64,000 nt of DNA from Pampus argenteus (Eukaryota > Chordata > Actinopteri > Scombriformes > Stromateidae). Below are positions 22,400 through 33,314 of this stretch, one piece after another; positions within the stretch are counted from its first letter, which is position 1, and every line of letters starts with the position of its first letter. The notes under the pieces were generated by a model. It had not been told where the DNA came from. It made no database searches and was given only the letters and a program-made list of their open reading frames with translations. A program made the position numbers and the translations under genes. The DNA is taken from NCBI GenBank assembly GCA_036937835.1, contig CM072878.1, positions 16,038,001 through 16,102,000 of the forward strand, read 5' to 3'.

Positions 22400-25300
22400 T
22401 CAGGAGTCTTTGGGATTCTCCAGAGGGAATGTGTTGACCCATTTCTGTGTGCGATCTCGACACTGATCCCAGTCGTAAAGGGGCCGGTACTGAAAGTGAC
22501 GCAACGCTTTCTCTGTGCGCACAGTGAAGGAGGTACTAGCCACAGCCAAGGTGTAACTGTTCAGCAACGGTGTGTAGTTGTACAAGGGGCTTAGTATCCA
22601 GCGGAGTATGTCGTTAAACATGGCCAGGAACCAGAGCACTATCAAGGGCATGCGGACCTTTCGGAAGTTAAATGCAGAGAGAAACAGCATGTTGAAATCC
22701 TCGTAGTTCTTGTAGGGTGAGTCATCGTAGCAGAAAAACGCCTCTCCTCCGACTGTTTGTGGGCACTCTCGCATGGCACGAGCTGCGAGTACATGCATCC
22801 AAGCCACGTTGCCTACAAACACAATGTAGGCGAGTACCAGAGTTAATGGTTGAAAAAAAGGTATGCAAACCCAAAACCGAATACTAGAAATAACACAATG
22901 GGGAAGTACTTACAAGAAATACAAGTCATGAATACAACAGTAAAATGCATCCAGGTGGCAGTAAATAACAGTAGTATAATAGTATGTTCCTGTAGCAGCC
23001 GCCATTGACACTCAAATGTAATCTTGATGATTGTTGACCAACGTTGGCATGAACAACAAATGATAGATACCGTGATGCATGCATGTGTGCACGCATGGCA
23101 TTGTTATCATACCCAAGAAATCAGTGTATCACGATTGTAATTTAGATAACATGCATATCCGAGTGGGATAAAGATGCAGGTCCAAAAAAATAAATAAATA
23201 TGGAGTTTGTTTCTTGTTCATGTGAATCTTTGCCTATCATGTTACTTATGTTTTATCTGTCTCACATCAGACGTGATTAGACAAGCGCGTCATCATTCAG
23301 GTTTCTTTGTTGGTTTTTTTCCGTTTCTCTTTCGCAACCTTTGCTTTCAGAGTTTAAATGTAAAACTGAGGTTGGCTCAGATTCGTGTGCTAATTTTAGG
23401 GCACTATGACATATATATTTAAAGTTGCGGTTGTAACTCATAAAACCAGCAATCTTAAACTCACCAGCATAAACTCGTCCATGTTCAGTTTCCTCTGGGA
23501 CGCCCCCAATAATCAAGCCTCCCCTTTGCACACCGTTGTTGTAGAATTCCCTAATGAGCTCGTGCCCCTCGCCATAGATCCCTGTCGGCCTCAGAGAGCA
23601 CGTGCACAAACACTTTCCATCCTTCACCTGAACAGGAGACAAGACGAGTGACAGGAATGTTAGGAAGGAATGTTATGAATCAAGCTGGAGGTCCAGCAAA
23701 AAATAAAAAATAAAAATATCATACAAAGCTGCAAGGGGGAGGATATTGTTTTGATTCACAGAGCGCTGATGTGGCGATCATGTGGCAATGATGAAGTCTT
23801 TCCAGCCTTGATTCCAAACAAGGACGTAGCAGTTACTAATCATGTTTTTCAGACTTTCCGACCACATCCAATAATCTCTTTATTCTGGATCATAGTGGAG
23901 TATTTTTTATATGGAATGGGATTTTTTTTTTTTTTTGCCTCATTATTGATCTATGGTTGTTATTACAAATTCTTTCTTTCCTCAGTATGTCTGCAACGGT
24001 TTGTTTTGGTTCCAGGAATGTTTCTATATTAAAATGTGATTTTATGTATTTAACAAAAGAAAAGTTAATATTGTAAAACCTCTCATACCTTGGTTCCATT
24101 AGCTTCAAGCACAATTTTCTCCGCCTTCGCCTTGCTTTTTGGATAGGGCATTGTGTGGCTCACGTTGTAAGGCGTGTCTTCGTTACCCCTGTAGAAAATG
24201 AGTCGAATAGTTAGAGGATGACTGAGGAGAAACTATTGCTTTCTTGACCTTGTCCTGTATAAAAGGAATGTTTAAATGAGGCCAAAAAGTTTAGGGTGGG
24301 AGCTGGCCAAGAGAGAGAGAGAGAGAGGTAGAGATGGTTAAAACTGTGTTTTTAAAAGAATCACAGTTGTTGTGCAGCTGCAGCTACGTGCATACCACAG
24401 TGCACACACACACACACGCACACTCAAAATGGGCAAAACAAACACATGTAACATCTGGAAGAATGTTGAATGTCTTTCATTGTTGGCCACAACAAAGACT
24501 TCTAATGCCAGCTTAAAAGAATCGCACAGCTGTTTTTTGCATTTTTTAAATCGTTGTGCTTTAAGATCTTTACAAAAACCCTTTATTTGCATAGTGTTTA
24601 AAAAAAAAAATAATAATAATAATCATCTTCCAACTTGCTTTAAAAGTGTTTGCATGGTTGATAATGCAGAACAGACTTTTCAAATCAGTCTGCAAAAAGC
24701 ATTAACACACAGTATTAATGTAACAATATGCGGCAAATAATAAATGCTTGTTCACTGTGATGGATTATGGTAACAAATCTTCACTGTAAATCCAAAGAGA
24801 CCAAAAGGATCATTTCAATATAATAAATATAATTTTTTTTACTCTGTATTCATAACCAGATATATGATGTGCAAGACTGTGAGAGAATAGTGTGCTACTA
24901 AATAGAAAACAAGACATTTGAGGACGTCATCTTGGGTTTTGGAAAACAGAGTGATCAACATTTTTTACCATTTTCTAACATTTTATGAACCGAACAACTC
25001 ATCGATTAATCAAGAAATTAATCGACAGATTAATCAATAATGAAAATAACCTATTAATCAATAGCTTAAAAAACAACTGTGCAAGACTGTTATTCAGAAT
25101 GCAATAACTGGTTATTCTAACTCACACGTAAACGACGTGTATGTCACAACTTCCCTATTCTTACACTAAATAAACACACACACACACACACAGAGAGAAG
25201 ACTATTCTTCTAAATGTCAGCAGTCAATGGGCTGGTGCCCTTTAGGTTTTGTCAACAAGATGGGTGCAACAATGTTTAATCATAATTAATCAATGGAGCT

Positions 25301-28300
25301 GTAGAGCTGCATATTCGTATTACATAACATGTTAAGACATAACAGACAGACTCATGCAAAACATTAAGGAGGGAAAATGTCATGCCACACACAAGATAAA
25401 GCGTATAAAAGTATGTATTTTGAGCTTCACCTGATAAACGAGTCTCCATTGATGTTGGGGCCAATCACTTCCATGCTGCTGGTGTAGACCAGGTACTTGA
25501 TGCTGTTCTCCACACAGGCCTTAATCACATTCTCTGTTCCTGAGAAGAGAGATGACGCTTAAGATTAGCCCGAAGCTACGTGACGTTCTGTTCATCAAAG
25601 CCCACACAATGAAGTTATGGGAAAGAGTAGTTGAAGCTTAGACTAAGGGCAGAAGGGAGCATTTGTGAACAGCAATGTGGTTTCATGCCAAAAGAAAAGT
25701 ACTATAGATGCAGTATTTGCTTTGAGGATGTTGACAGAGCAGTACAGAGAAGACCAGAAGAAGCTGCACTGTGTCTTTGTAGATCTGGAGAAAGCTTATG
25801 ACAGGGAGAGAAAAAATGTGGTATTGTAAGAGGAAGTCTGGAGTGGCAGAGAAGTATGTTGAAGTATGTTAGAGCGGCGCCGGTGCTGTAGCGACAGTGG
25901 TTCAGAATTTGACTCTCTGCAGGGTTCAGAGAGTCTTTGAGAAATTTTGAAACTCAATTTGCAATTGAACACAGCAGAAAAGTTAATTCAAACCACTAAA
26001 GATGTCTTGAGATTATAATCACAGGAGGAAGTACAGCAAGAAATAGAGGAATGGGATCCATGTGTGTGCTGTTTAGCAGACAATGGAAGAATTGCTGCAA
26101 GAATGGACATGCAGCGGAAAGAAATGGGATTATTGCACAGTAGAGAAATAATAACTGTATTTTATACTTTTAAAAAAAAGGGCTTATTGGGTAGTCAGAA
26201 GTTTAAAGTACTTTGGTCGAGGAGAGAAAAGAAGACACAGGGGCTAGTCAGCAAAAACATTAAATGATAAAAGACTGAAGTCATACAAGTGAAGTTTAAA
26301 AATAGAGTTTAGAAAGATAAAAGCAAGTGCCTCAGAAATGAATCAGACGCCTTTCAAAAAGGTGTGTCAGCGTCTGCTGATCTGAAGCAGAACACCGACA
26401 CACAAATAGTCAGAATCTAGAACTGAAAACAACTGTTAAGATTGTATCTCCAACCCCCGAGGGAGTAATTCAACATATCTAATTCTCAATGTAAGTAAGA
26501 TATTCATTCAATCCAAAGAGAATTGCAACAATTTTCTGACGTAATCCCGTTTTTGGGTACATTTTTTTGAAAGGTCCAAACATTGACACAAACATGTCTT
26601 TTGTTTGGTTGGTGAGTCACTATCTGATGCCACACCATAACAACAACAACAATAACACAACAACAACAACACGAAGTCAAGACCCTGACACTGAATATGT
26701 AGACTGTCTTCATCACTTCTAGTCTAGATTTAATTAAATTAAACAATTTTTTTTTTAGTTTAAAAACTTCATCACAATCTGTATTTTTCCCGGACATCTA
26801 CAATCCAGTATGTCCAACAGCACATGAAGGCAGCGACAGCGACCCTGTTCAGACGCTACATTTGTGAACCATATTACACATTTTCGGCTCTTAATTCATC
26901 CATGTGTTGATTCCTGAGGCTCTGGTGTTCTTGGCTCTTTGTGGCCTGACAGTTAAAACGGGCAACAGGTTTCAACATGACACAACTTCAAACAAAGTTG
27001 ACTATATTTAGTTGCAACTATAGCTGTAGTGAATGGCAGCGTTATTATGTTTCCTTAAAAAAGAAAACAATATGATATATTAGGTTAATCTTGCCTCATA
27101 CACATGGACAATACTGAGAGTTTGTTGTGTGTACATGTAATATGTTTGCATTTGTCCTTTTTCCATGCAAAGATAAATAAATTTGGCGTATCCATGAAAG
27201 CTGCAGGGTGGGAAAAAGGCCTATTTAACCGGCATTTATACAATCATGTGACACCTGAACCCACGCTAATAGGGTTAGGGACGGTCATAAGCAGGATTTC
27301 AACGGAATTAGAAACTCTGCGATACATTAGACCTTTAAAATAAACCATTATTCATAAAAATATACTTGATCAAAATAATATAAATGTGTGATGAAAAACT
27401 AGAGCTTAATCTAGGCTTCAGGCATCACGGGTGGAAACTTGCTCCTAAAAATCGTCTGTTAACGTTTTGGGTGTTTTCCACTATAAAACAGCGGAAAACC
27501 ACACTCCCTTTTCCCTTGTATCATCAAGGGAGCAATCTCCACTTTCTTCACGTCTCACCTGCGACATTGACAGAGTAGATGACAGTCTCTGGGATTCTGT
27601 GCCAAACATCCACCAAGCTGGCTGTATGGATGACAACATCAACCCCGATAGAGGCCTCCAACACGCTGCTGTAGTCCGTAATGTCCCCCTGGGTGACCAC
27701 CACCCTTTTAGACGCTGAGGGAGAGGAAGGAAGACATAAAATCAAACCTATGTGGTATCCGGATATGGGTTGCTTTCCTAATAAGTGGTACAGTATTAAC
27801 AGCACAGAACACACAACATGAAGAACGCGTTTTTGGCAGAAATTAAATGTGTAACACAGCTGCAATACTTCATCAAAAATCACAAAAAATATAAAAAGGT
27901 CCTCTTTAGAGTCAGCGTTTGGCTTCGCTGTGGTGTGTCAATGTAGAAACATGGGCGCAGATATAAAAGGGCTCATTCTTAAAGGTACTGAAAACACAAC
28001 AATTTCTTATTTTCAGGTGAATAAAAACATATTTATGAATATTATATATTCCAATTCTGCCAAGTTCGTTCCTCTAGATGTCACTAAATTATACACACTG
28101 GAGCGGAAAAATTAAATAGCATAAAATGGAAATACTCAAGTGAAGTTTTTTCATTTTGGCCATGACTTTTAGCATTGTTATCACAGATGAATGTCACTGT
28201 GCTTTATCTTGATGTTGTCCTTGAAATACTGACAGATAACGAGGGCAGACAGAGTCCTGTAGACCTGGACTTTTGAACATCAGAGATTCTGTTGCAATAT

Positions 28301-30003
28301 AGAAAACATATTCTGGGGTTTTCTTCGTTCCCATCTGTGATCTCACTACTTCCAAACATTAGCCGTATATGGAACCAGGCTTTGAACCCGAGGTAGTTCA
28401 GATCCTATTTCTGTCCATGTTTGATGATGTTTTTCCCTGGCGAGAAGCCACACGCAAGTCACAAAATTAAGTTACGGTCAACAGCAACTGAGAACAACAA
28501 CAGTTGCTTCGTCATGGAGGCCTACAGTGGGTGTAACTGAGACTGTGCTCTCCAGTTACGGTTCACTGGTCTCTTAATGACAGGGAATTGAATCAAAGCA
28601 TTTACCCCCTTTGGGATATAGGCATTGTAAGTGGAATGAGTTGCACATTCCCAATTCTGTTGAGGGGAAACACTTATTGTTGTTGTCCTTGTTGACCTGC
28701 TCGCGGCTTCTCGCCAGGGAAAAAACGTCACTCAACATGTGACAGGATCTAAACTGTCTCAGGTTCAGGTTGTGGTTCTGTGGAAACAAACCTACATCCC
28801 ACAGATGACACCATGAATGATAAGTCATACTATGAAGTTTCAACATCTTTATCCGGCAACAGGAAAAGTAGGGAGGAGTTGAATATCCTGAAAATCCAAA
28901 GCTTAGTTTTCAAGGTTGTTGTTTTTTTTGGTTTTTAGATTTAGTAGAAATGCCAAAATTCATCTTAAAGTACTTAAAGAATAAGTTCAAGTCAGACACC
29001 AATATGAACACTTTGCATTTAAGTGTTGAAGCTTATATGAGGCTTCAGGAGTCTGTTGGTAACATCAAGTAGATATCTGCCAGATTTACAGTCAAATTCC
29101 CACTTTGTGTTTCATCAGACAGCGTTTGCAGCTGTTGAGTTGAAGTGGAAGTATAAACAATATCCAAAAAGATGGACTTTGGCCCGATTTGACTTATGTG
29201 GATGCTTTAAGATATATCTGAAGCAAATATATATATCAATCAATCAATCAATCAAATTTTATTTATATAGCCCAAAATCACAAAATACATTTGTCTCAGA
29301 GGGCTTTACAATCTGTACAGGGAGTGACACCCTCTGTCCTTAGACCCTCGATTTGAATGAGGAAAAACTATAAATATATATAATATATATATAAGGAAAA
29401 TGGTGAATCGGTCCTTAAACGCCCCATCTTCGCCTTTCACAACACTGAAACCTCATAAAACCTGAATCTCTTTATTTATAAGTGACGCATATCATTTACA
29501 CCCCCGCTGCTTCAATTATGCAGGTGACAAATGCTTGATAATAATCAAAGAAATTCGCCTACACGATTATGTTTTTTGTTTGTTTGTTTGTTTGTTTTTA
29601 ACCACATTCACATTACAGCCTAACTCCAAGATGTAGTAGGTCTGTTAATGAATTAGGGTGCATTACAGTAAATACGTTTAACCTAATATGAGACTATGAG
29701 AGAAATACGTCAAACGTACGTAAGATTAAACGTACAAATATTCAAACATGTGACATTAGACTTTTCCAATATGCGATGTAACTTTAAATGAGATGGATTT
29801 AAAGAAAAAAAAAAACCCGCAGTTTGTCTGCAGTTTGTCTCACCTGTGCCGCTTTCATTTAAACCTGCGTCTATGTGTTTGTCAAACACTCGGATCTCCG
29901 CCACATTGTCCTCCTTCTCTAGTAAAACCTTTAACAGATGCCTGCCGAGGAAGCCGCAGCCCCCGGTGATCAGATAGACGAGTCCCCGCTGATCGTCACA
30001 CAT
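22400..30003 (-). CDS. hsd3b7: 3-beta-hydroxy-delta5-C27-steroid dehydrogenase
   Basis: Six coding exons in transcript order: 30003-29844, 27714-27559, 25539-25431, 24188-24089, 23627-23465, 22812-22400; 366 residues, against about 369 in human HSD3B7. The enzyme oxidises and isomerises 7-alpha-hydroxylated sterols at the ER membrane, an early step of bile-acid synthesis. The nucleotide-binding motif TGGCGFLG is at residues 13-20. The YTSSMEVIGPN block (124-134) and the catalytic Y157-x3-K161 pair in YPKSK are intact. A hydrophobic segment at about 283-306 fits membrane attachment. The first MCDDQRG methionine gives the normal short N-terminus; an upstream in-frame ATG (to 30069) would add an atypical leader. 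Other 3-beta-HSD paralogues are the alternative; the setd1a neighbour supports HSD3B7. Introns 1 and 2 are full of transposon debris. Confidence 0.9.
24900..25070 (+). repeat. Dispersed repeat with ATTAATCGA-type core
   Basis: Contains AAACAAGACATTTGAGGACG followed by CATCGATTAATCAAGAAATT. It matches the right half of the fuller copy in dcaf7 intron 2 (60464-60750). Non-coding; probably a DNA-transposon derivative. Confidence 0.55.
25655..25870 (+). pseudogene. Non-LTR reverse transcriptase relic (RTE-like)
   Basis: Translation shows QQCGFMP, then after a one-base frame change STIDAVFALRMLTEQY and LHCVFVDLEKAYDR. This is the block before the first catalytic aspartate region of LINE reverse transcriptases, most like the RTE clade. 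The reading frame is then lost. It is a short dead fragment in hsd3b7 intron 2. Confidence 0.65.
28289..28863. repeat. Imperfect long inverted repeat (foldback element)
   Basis: CCCTGGCGAGAAGCC near 28436 recurs in reverse complement near 28706. Outward from this core, AGATCCT and a GAACC..TGAACC block match on both arms, down to CTGTTGC at 28289 and GCAACAG at 28857. The arms are imperfect and enclose about 250 bases. No coding frame is visible. It lies in hsd3b7 intron 1. Confidence 0.55.
28974..29225. repeat. TTAA-MITE family fragment
   Basis: TTAAAGAATAAGTTCAAGTC resembles the MITE end at 10062. The following GCTTATATGAGGCTTCAGGA block matches 18413 onward. It is a decayed copy in hsd3b7 intron 1. 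Confidence 0.5.
29240..29370 (-). mobile_element. LINE 3'-tail fragment
   Basis: On the minus strand this reads GAGGGTCTAAGGACAGAGGG, then TTTTGGGCTATATAAATAAA and a TTGAT-type repeat tail. It is nearly identical to the 3' end of the LINE at 31590-32372 but inverted. It is a 5'-truncated, tail-only insertion. Confidence 0.75.
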
Positions 30004-30081
30004 GCTGCCGCAAAAGGAGCACAGACGCAGAGCTCCAAATGAGACCGTCAGACTGCTGACTGCCCACATACAGCTTGACTG

Positions 30082-30086
<5 letters not shown>

Positions 30087-30124
<38 letters not shown>
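30087..30124 (-). repeat. Genomic poly(A) tract preceded by AATAAA
   Basis: There are 38 T on the plus strand. On the minus strand AATAAA lies roughly 13 bases upstream of the A-run. This is the signature of a retroposed polyadenylated transcript. It ends directly upstream of the hsd3b7 first exon. The source transcript was not recognised; only about 90 bases remain before the piggyBac end. Confidence 0.6.
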
Positions 30125-30128
<4 letters not shown>

Positions 30129-30639
30129 GTGTACAACTTTATTGAAATATACTGAACTGGAAATAAAAAAAAAGGTATAAACATAAAAGGTTCAGCAGTT
30201 AATAATTTACACATATTAACCCTCTATGGCATGACTTTTTATTTTATGAGGAAAAAAATATTTCACCCCAGTTTTGGGAGCTTGGGGGGGTCCTTGTAAT
30301 GTATCAATCAGAAAATGTGTCACCCCCCAGCCCCCCCACCAGATTTTGGTTTGTTGTTCAACAAGATGCTATGAGGGTACTAAAACGCCAAGGTTTTCTA
30401 TATTATTTAATAAGTGGAATGAGGAACAAACAAGCAATAAATACATTAGAAAAAGTTTTATTTCATCAACAACTACAATAACAACAATTTCAACAAGATT
30501 TGTTTCAACAAACAGCCACAAATGGTTTTTAAATGAGTGTATTGTAGATTAGCTGCAGTGTGTGTTTATGTTTCTGAATGTGTGTTCCTGTGGAGTACTG
30601 ATTTTTGACAAAGCACAGTCTACATTATTCTGCATGGAA

Positions 30640-31150
30640 CCTCATGAAGCAGTTGCTGGTGGTGATTTGAAACAGAGGTGGACATCGTATTTCTGGCACT
30701 TGGCTTTCGGTGTACCTTTGCGTCCTGGTACCTTGCATCCCCCTTTCTTTTCATCCATGACCATCCAATGGGCTGAGGCATCCAGACGCACATCAGAGAC
30801 TGGAATAGGCGTAGCGGGTCCTCTTCTCCTCTTTTCTTCGTACTCCTGAGCAATTGTGGAACTGGGGCGAGCTTGATCTGTTCCTCTTTTCCCATGCCAG
30901 TGCTGCTGCAGTCTCTCTTGTAGAGCAGCCAGGCAGTCACGATGGTCATGTCTCCAACCATGGCCTTCTTCTGGTCAAAAGATCTACGTCCAGTTTTCTT
31001 CAACTCAGCATCACACATCAAGGTAGTCATCCTGGTAGTCTGTTGCTACGGACAGTACCAGTACAGTGAATTCCCTGCTGAGCAAGTGTGAGAAGGAGAG
31101 GAACACTTGTGAACCAGTTGCCAAAGGCCAGGCTGGCTGGGCCAGGCGGA
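30640..31150 (-). pseudogene. piggyBac transposase remnant, C-terminal part
   Basis: Minus-strand translation gives, in broken frames, LAFGNWFTSVPLLLTLAQQG, then MCDAELKKTGRRSFDQK, AWLLYKRDC and, in another frame, GTPKAKCQKYDVHLCF. Order and content match the end of vertebrate piggyBac-derived transposases, including the start of the Cys-rich C-terminal finger. At least two frame disruptions occur, and nothing upstream of the FGNWFTS block is recognisable. Confidence 0.75.
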
Positions 31151-31589
31151 GGACAATTTATTGTTTATTATTATAGTTTTATTGTTTATACATCAATTTC
31201 CTGTAAATAATAGTAGATAGTACAGCAAAAAAAGATTATATTGATAACTATGCATCCCTACACATCTCCATCCATTAGCATGTTATAGTTCACACAAAAG
31301 TGATCTAACTGCACAATGTTGCCCTGGGGCAACGAATGAAAAACTTTTAGTTATATTTTTAGTATATAAATGATAACAAAAATTGTCTTTACTCAATCAA
31401 ATATGCTTCTCTACTTATTCATGCACATCACAGATATTTTTTGCACAAAGTAATTTAAATTTAAACGTGTTAAAAAGTGAAATTTATCTTACCTTCTGCT
31501 AGCAGTGGGTCCAAGTCGGCTGTGGTCCCAAAAAGGACTGTTTTACCCCAAGACGAAAGGTCAAAGCCACGCCCAGCTCAAATGTCATT

Positions 31590-32372
31590 GGTCACAGACA
31601 TCTCATCAGACTTTTAATGTAATGTTTTACGGGAAGCAGACACGATCAACACCTTTAAGAGTAGACTTAAGACTTTCCTGTTTGATAAAGCTTATAATTA
31701 GGGCTGGCTCAGGTCATCCCTTAGTTATGCTGCCATAGAACTAGACTGCTGGGGGACTCACATACTCTCTCGCTCTCTCTCTCTCATTCTCTCTCTCTCC
31801 TTATCTATCCATCTATCTAATCCATCTATCTATCATGTTACTAACTAAGCTCTCTCGTCAAGCAGGTTCTTGTAGACTGTGTCTGCTGCTGTGGTCCTGT
31901 GTGGCGTCTTCTGCATGTGTTGTCGCCGTCATCATTGTTGCCATATCCCCATTGAAGATTATAGTTAGTTAATAATTTGCTACTGTGCATCTGTATCTTT
32001 ACCACTAGTTTCACTGTTGCTGTAATCGTTCATCATTCGTTGTCGTTGTTCTCATTTTATCATTGTCATTATTTGTCACTATAATTCATTGTGAGTGTAC
32101 AATATGTGTTTGTTGATTTGTTCTGTACATGTGACATCATTGCACGTCTGTCCGTCCTGGGAGAGGGATCCCTCCTCTGTGGCTCTTCCTGAGGTTTCTT
32201 CCACCTTTTTACCTGTTAAAAGGTTTTTTGGTGGGCAAGTTTTTCCTCACTCGAATCGAGGGTCTAAGGACAGAGGGTGTCACTCCCTGTACAGATTGTA
32301 AAGCCCTCTGAGACGAATGTATTTTGTGATTTTGGGCTATATAAATAAAATTTAATTTGATTTGATTTGTAA
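31590..32372 (+). mobile_element. 5'-truncated LINE (L2/CR1-like) inside the piggyBac relic
   Basis: The end of the ORF is visible at 31621-31701: TINTFKSRLKTFLFDKAYN then stop, a typical C-terminus of fish L2/Rex1-type reverse transcriptase proteins. A 3' UTR of about 670 bases with a CT-rich tract follows. It ends in TTTTGGGCTATATAAATAAA and a short TTGAT repeat. The left boundary is approximate. The family name is from memory. Confidence 0.7.
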
Positions 32373-32443
32373 AAAAATTAAAGGGACTGAGTGTGGGCCA
32401 AAATAGTGGTTTGTTGCCTGAGGGCAACACCATGCTATAGAGG

Positions 32444-33314
32444 ATTATATATATATATATATTTTTACCACTTACACTAAACATATTTTCTTTATTAAAC
32501 AGATTTTAAGTTGATTTTTGTCTATTGAATTCATAAAGGTATCCACTAGTTGGGTGAAATGAACTGACTTATGTAATTTATAGTTTGTGGGTCATGTGTT
32601 GTCTTTGACCTGCAGTCAAATTCACAGTCAAGGCCAAAACACACAATCACTGGGAAATTAAATATTAACAGATTGAGGCTATTAGCTCTGGCATCAAATC
32701 AATGCTATTATCAATCTATGGAAATAGATTATTTATTGAAAAACCTGTTTCAATGTTCATTTGAACAACTGTTTGAAAAGTTATGAAGATGTCTTTTAAA
32801 ACCATAAGCTATAATATGGACTAGTGAGCATGCAAAAACAACATAAAATACTCTGGCTGTGTGGGACTTTTCAAACAACTGCTGCCTGCAATATGTGAAT
32901 TTACAACAGCTGAACTGCGGTTGCATGTGTACACACACGTAGAGGTGCAACATCTATTTCCAGTTGCAGTCTGCTCAAAAGGAAATGAATAAATTATCTT
33001 GTTCCACAAACAAAATCAACTTCTACTTTCACATCAAGAAGTCGGTTCTTTCTGGTACAACAAATTCCTGTTGCTGGTTTTTCCTTTCTCATCACGTCAT
33101 GACTTCTACTTTGGCTTTCTCTAAAGGGGGGAAAAGTCAAAGTTGCAGGTGCATCAGCAACCATCAAAGAGGAAATGGGATGCAAGTAACTTCCTGTCAT
33201 CTGTTGATTATTATTCTTCTTGCATACCTTCAGCCAGACATCAGCACCATCGACTTTCATTGTTTCTAACAGCAGGACACAGAAAGTTACATAAGAACAA
33301 CATGAAGATTTCAT
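32444..33314. other. Spacer between piggyBac relic and setd1a
   Basis: AT-rich, with no protein-like frame, RNA gene or clear repeat recognised. Confidence 0.4.

Larger units (their letters stand above)
30220..32443 (-). mobile_element. Degenerate piggyBac-like element with nested LINE
   Basis: The left end is TTAA (30216-30219) then CCCTCTATGGCATGA. The right end, CATGCTATAGAGG (32431-32443), is its imperfect inverted repeat. The right flank is ATTATAT, so the second TTAA has decayed. A GTTGCC..GGCAAC palindrome lies near the right end (32412-32427) and a sister copy at about 31319-31334. Minus-strand coding debris is a piggyBac transposase C-terminus. A plus-strand LINE interrupts the element. 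It is dead, judging by the frame breaks. Confidence 0.7.

Noticed and set aside
30004..30069. Upstream in-frame ATG for hsd3b7
   Set aside because: It would add 22 atypical residues; the family N-terminus begins a few residues before the TGGxGFLG motif.
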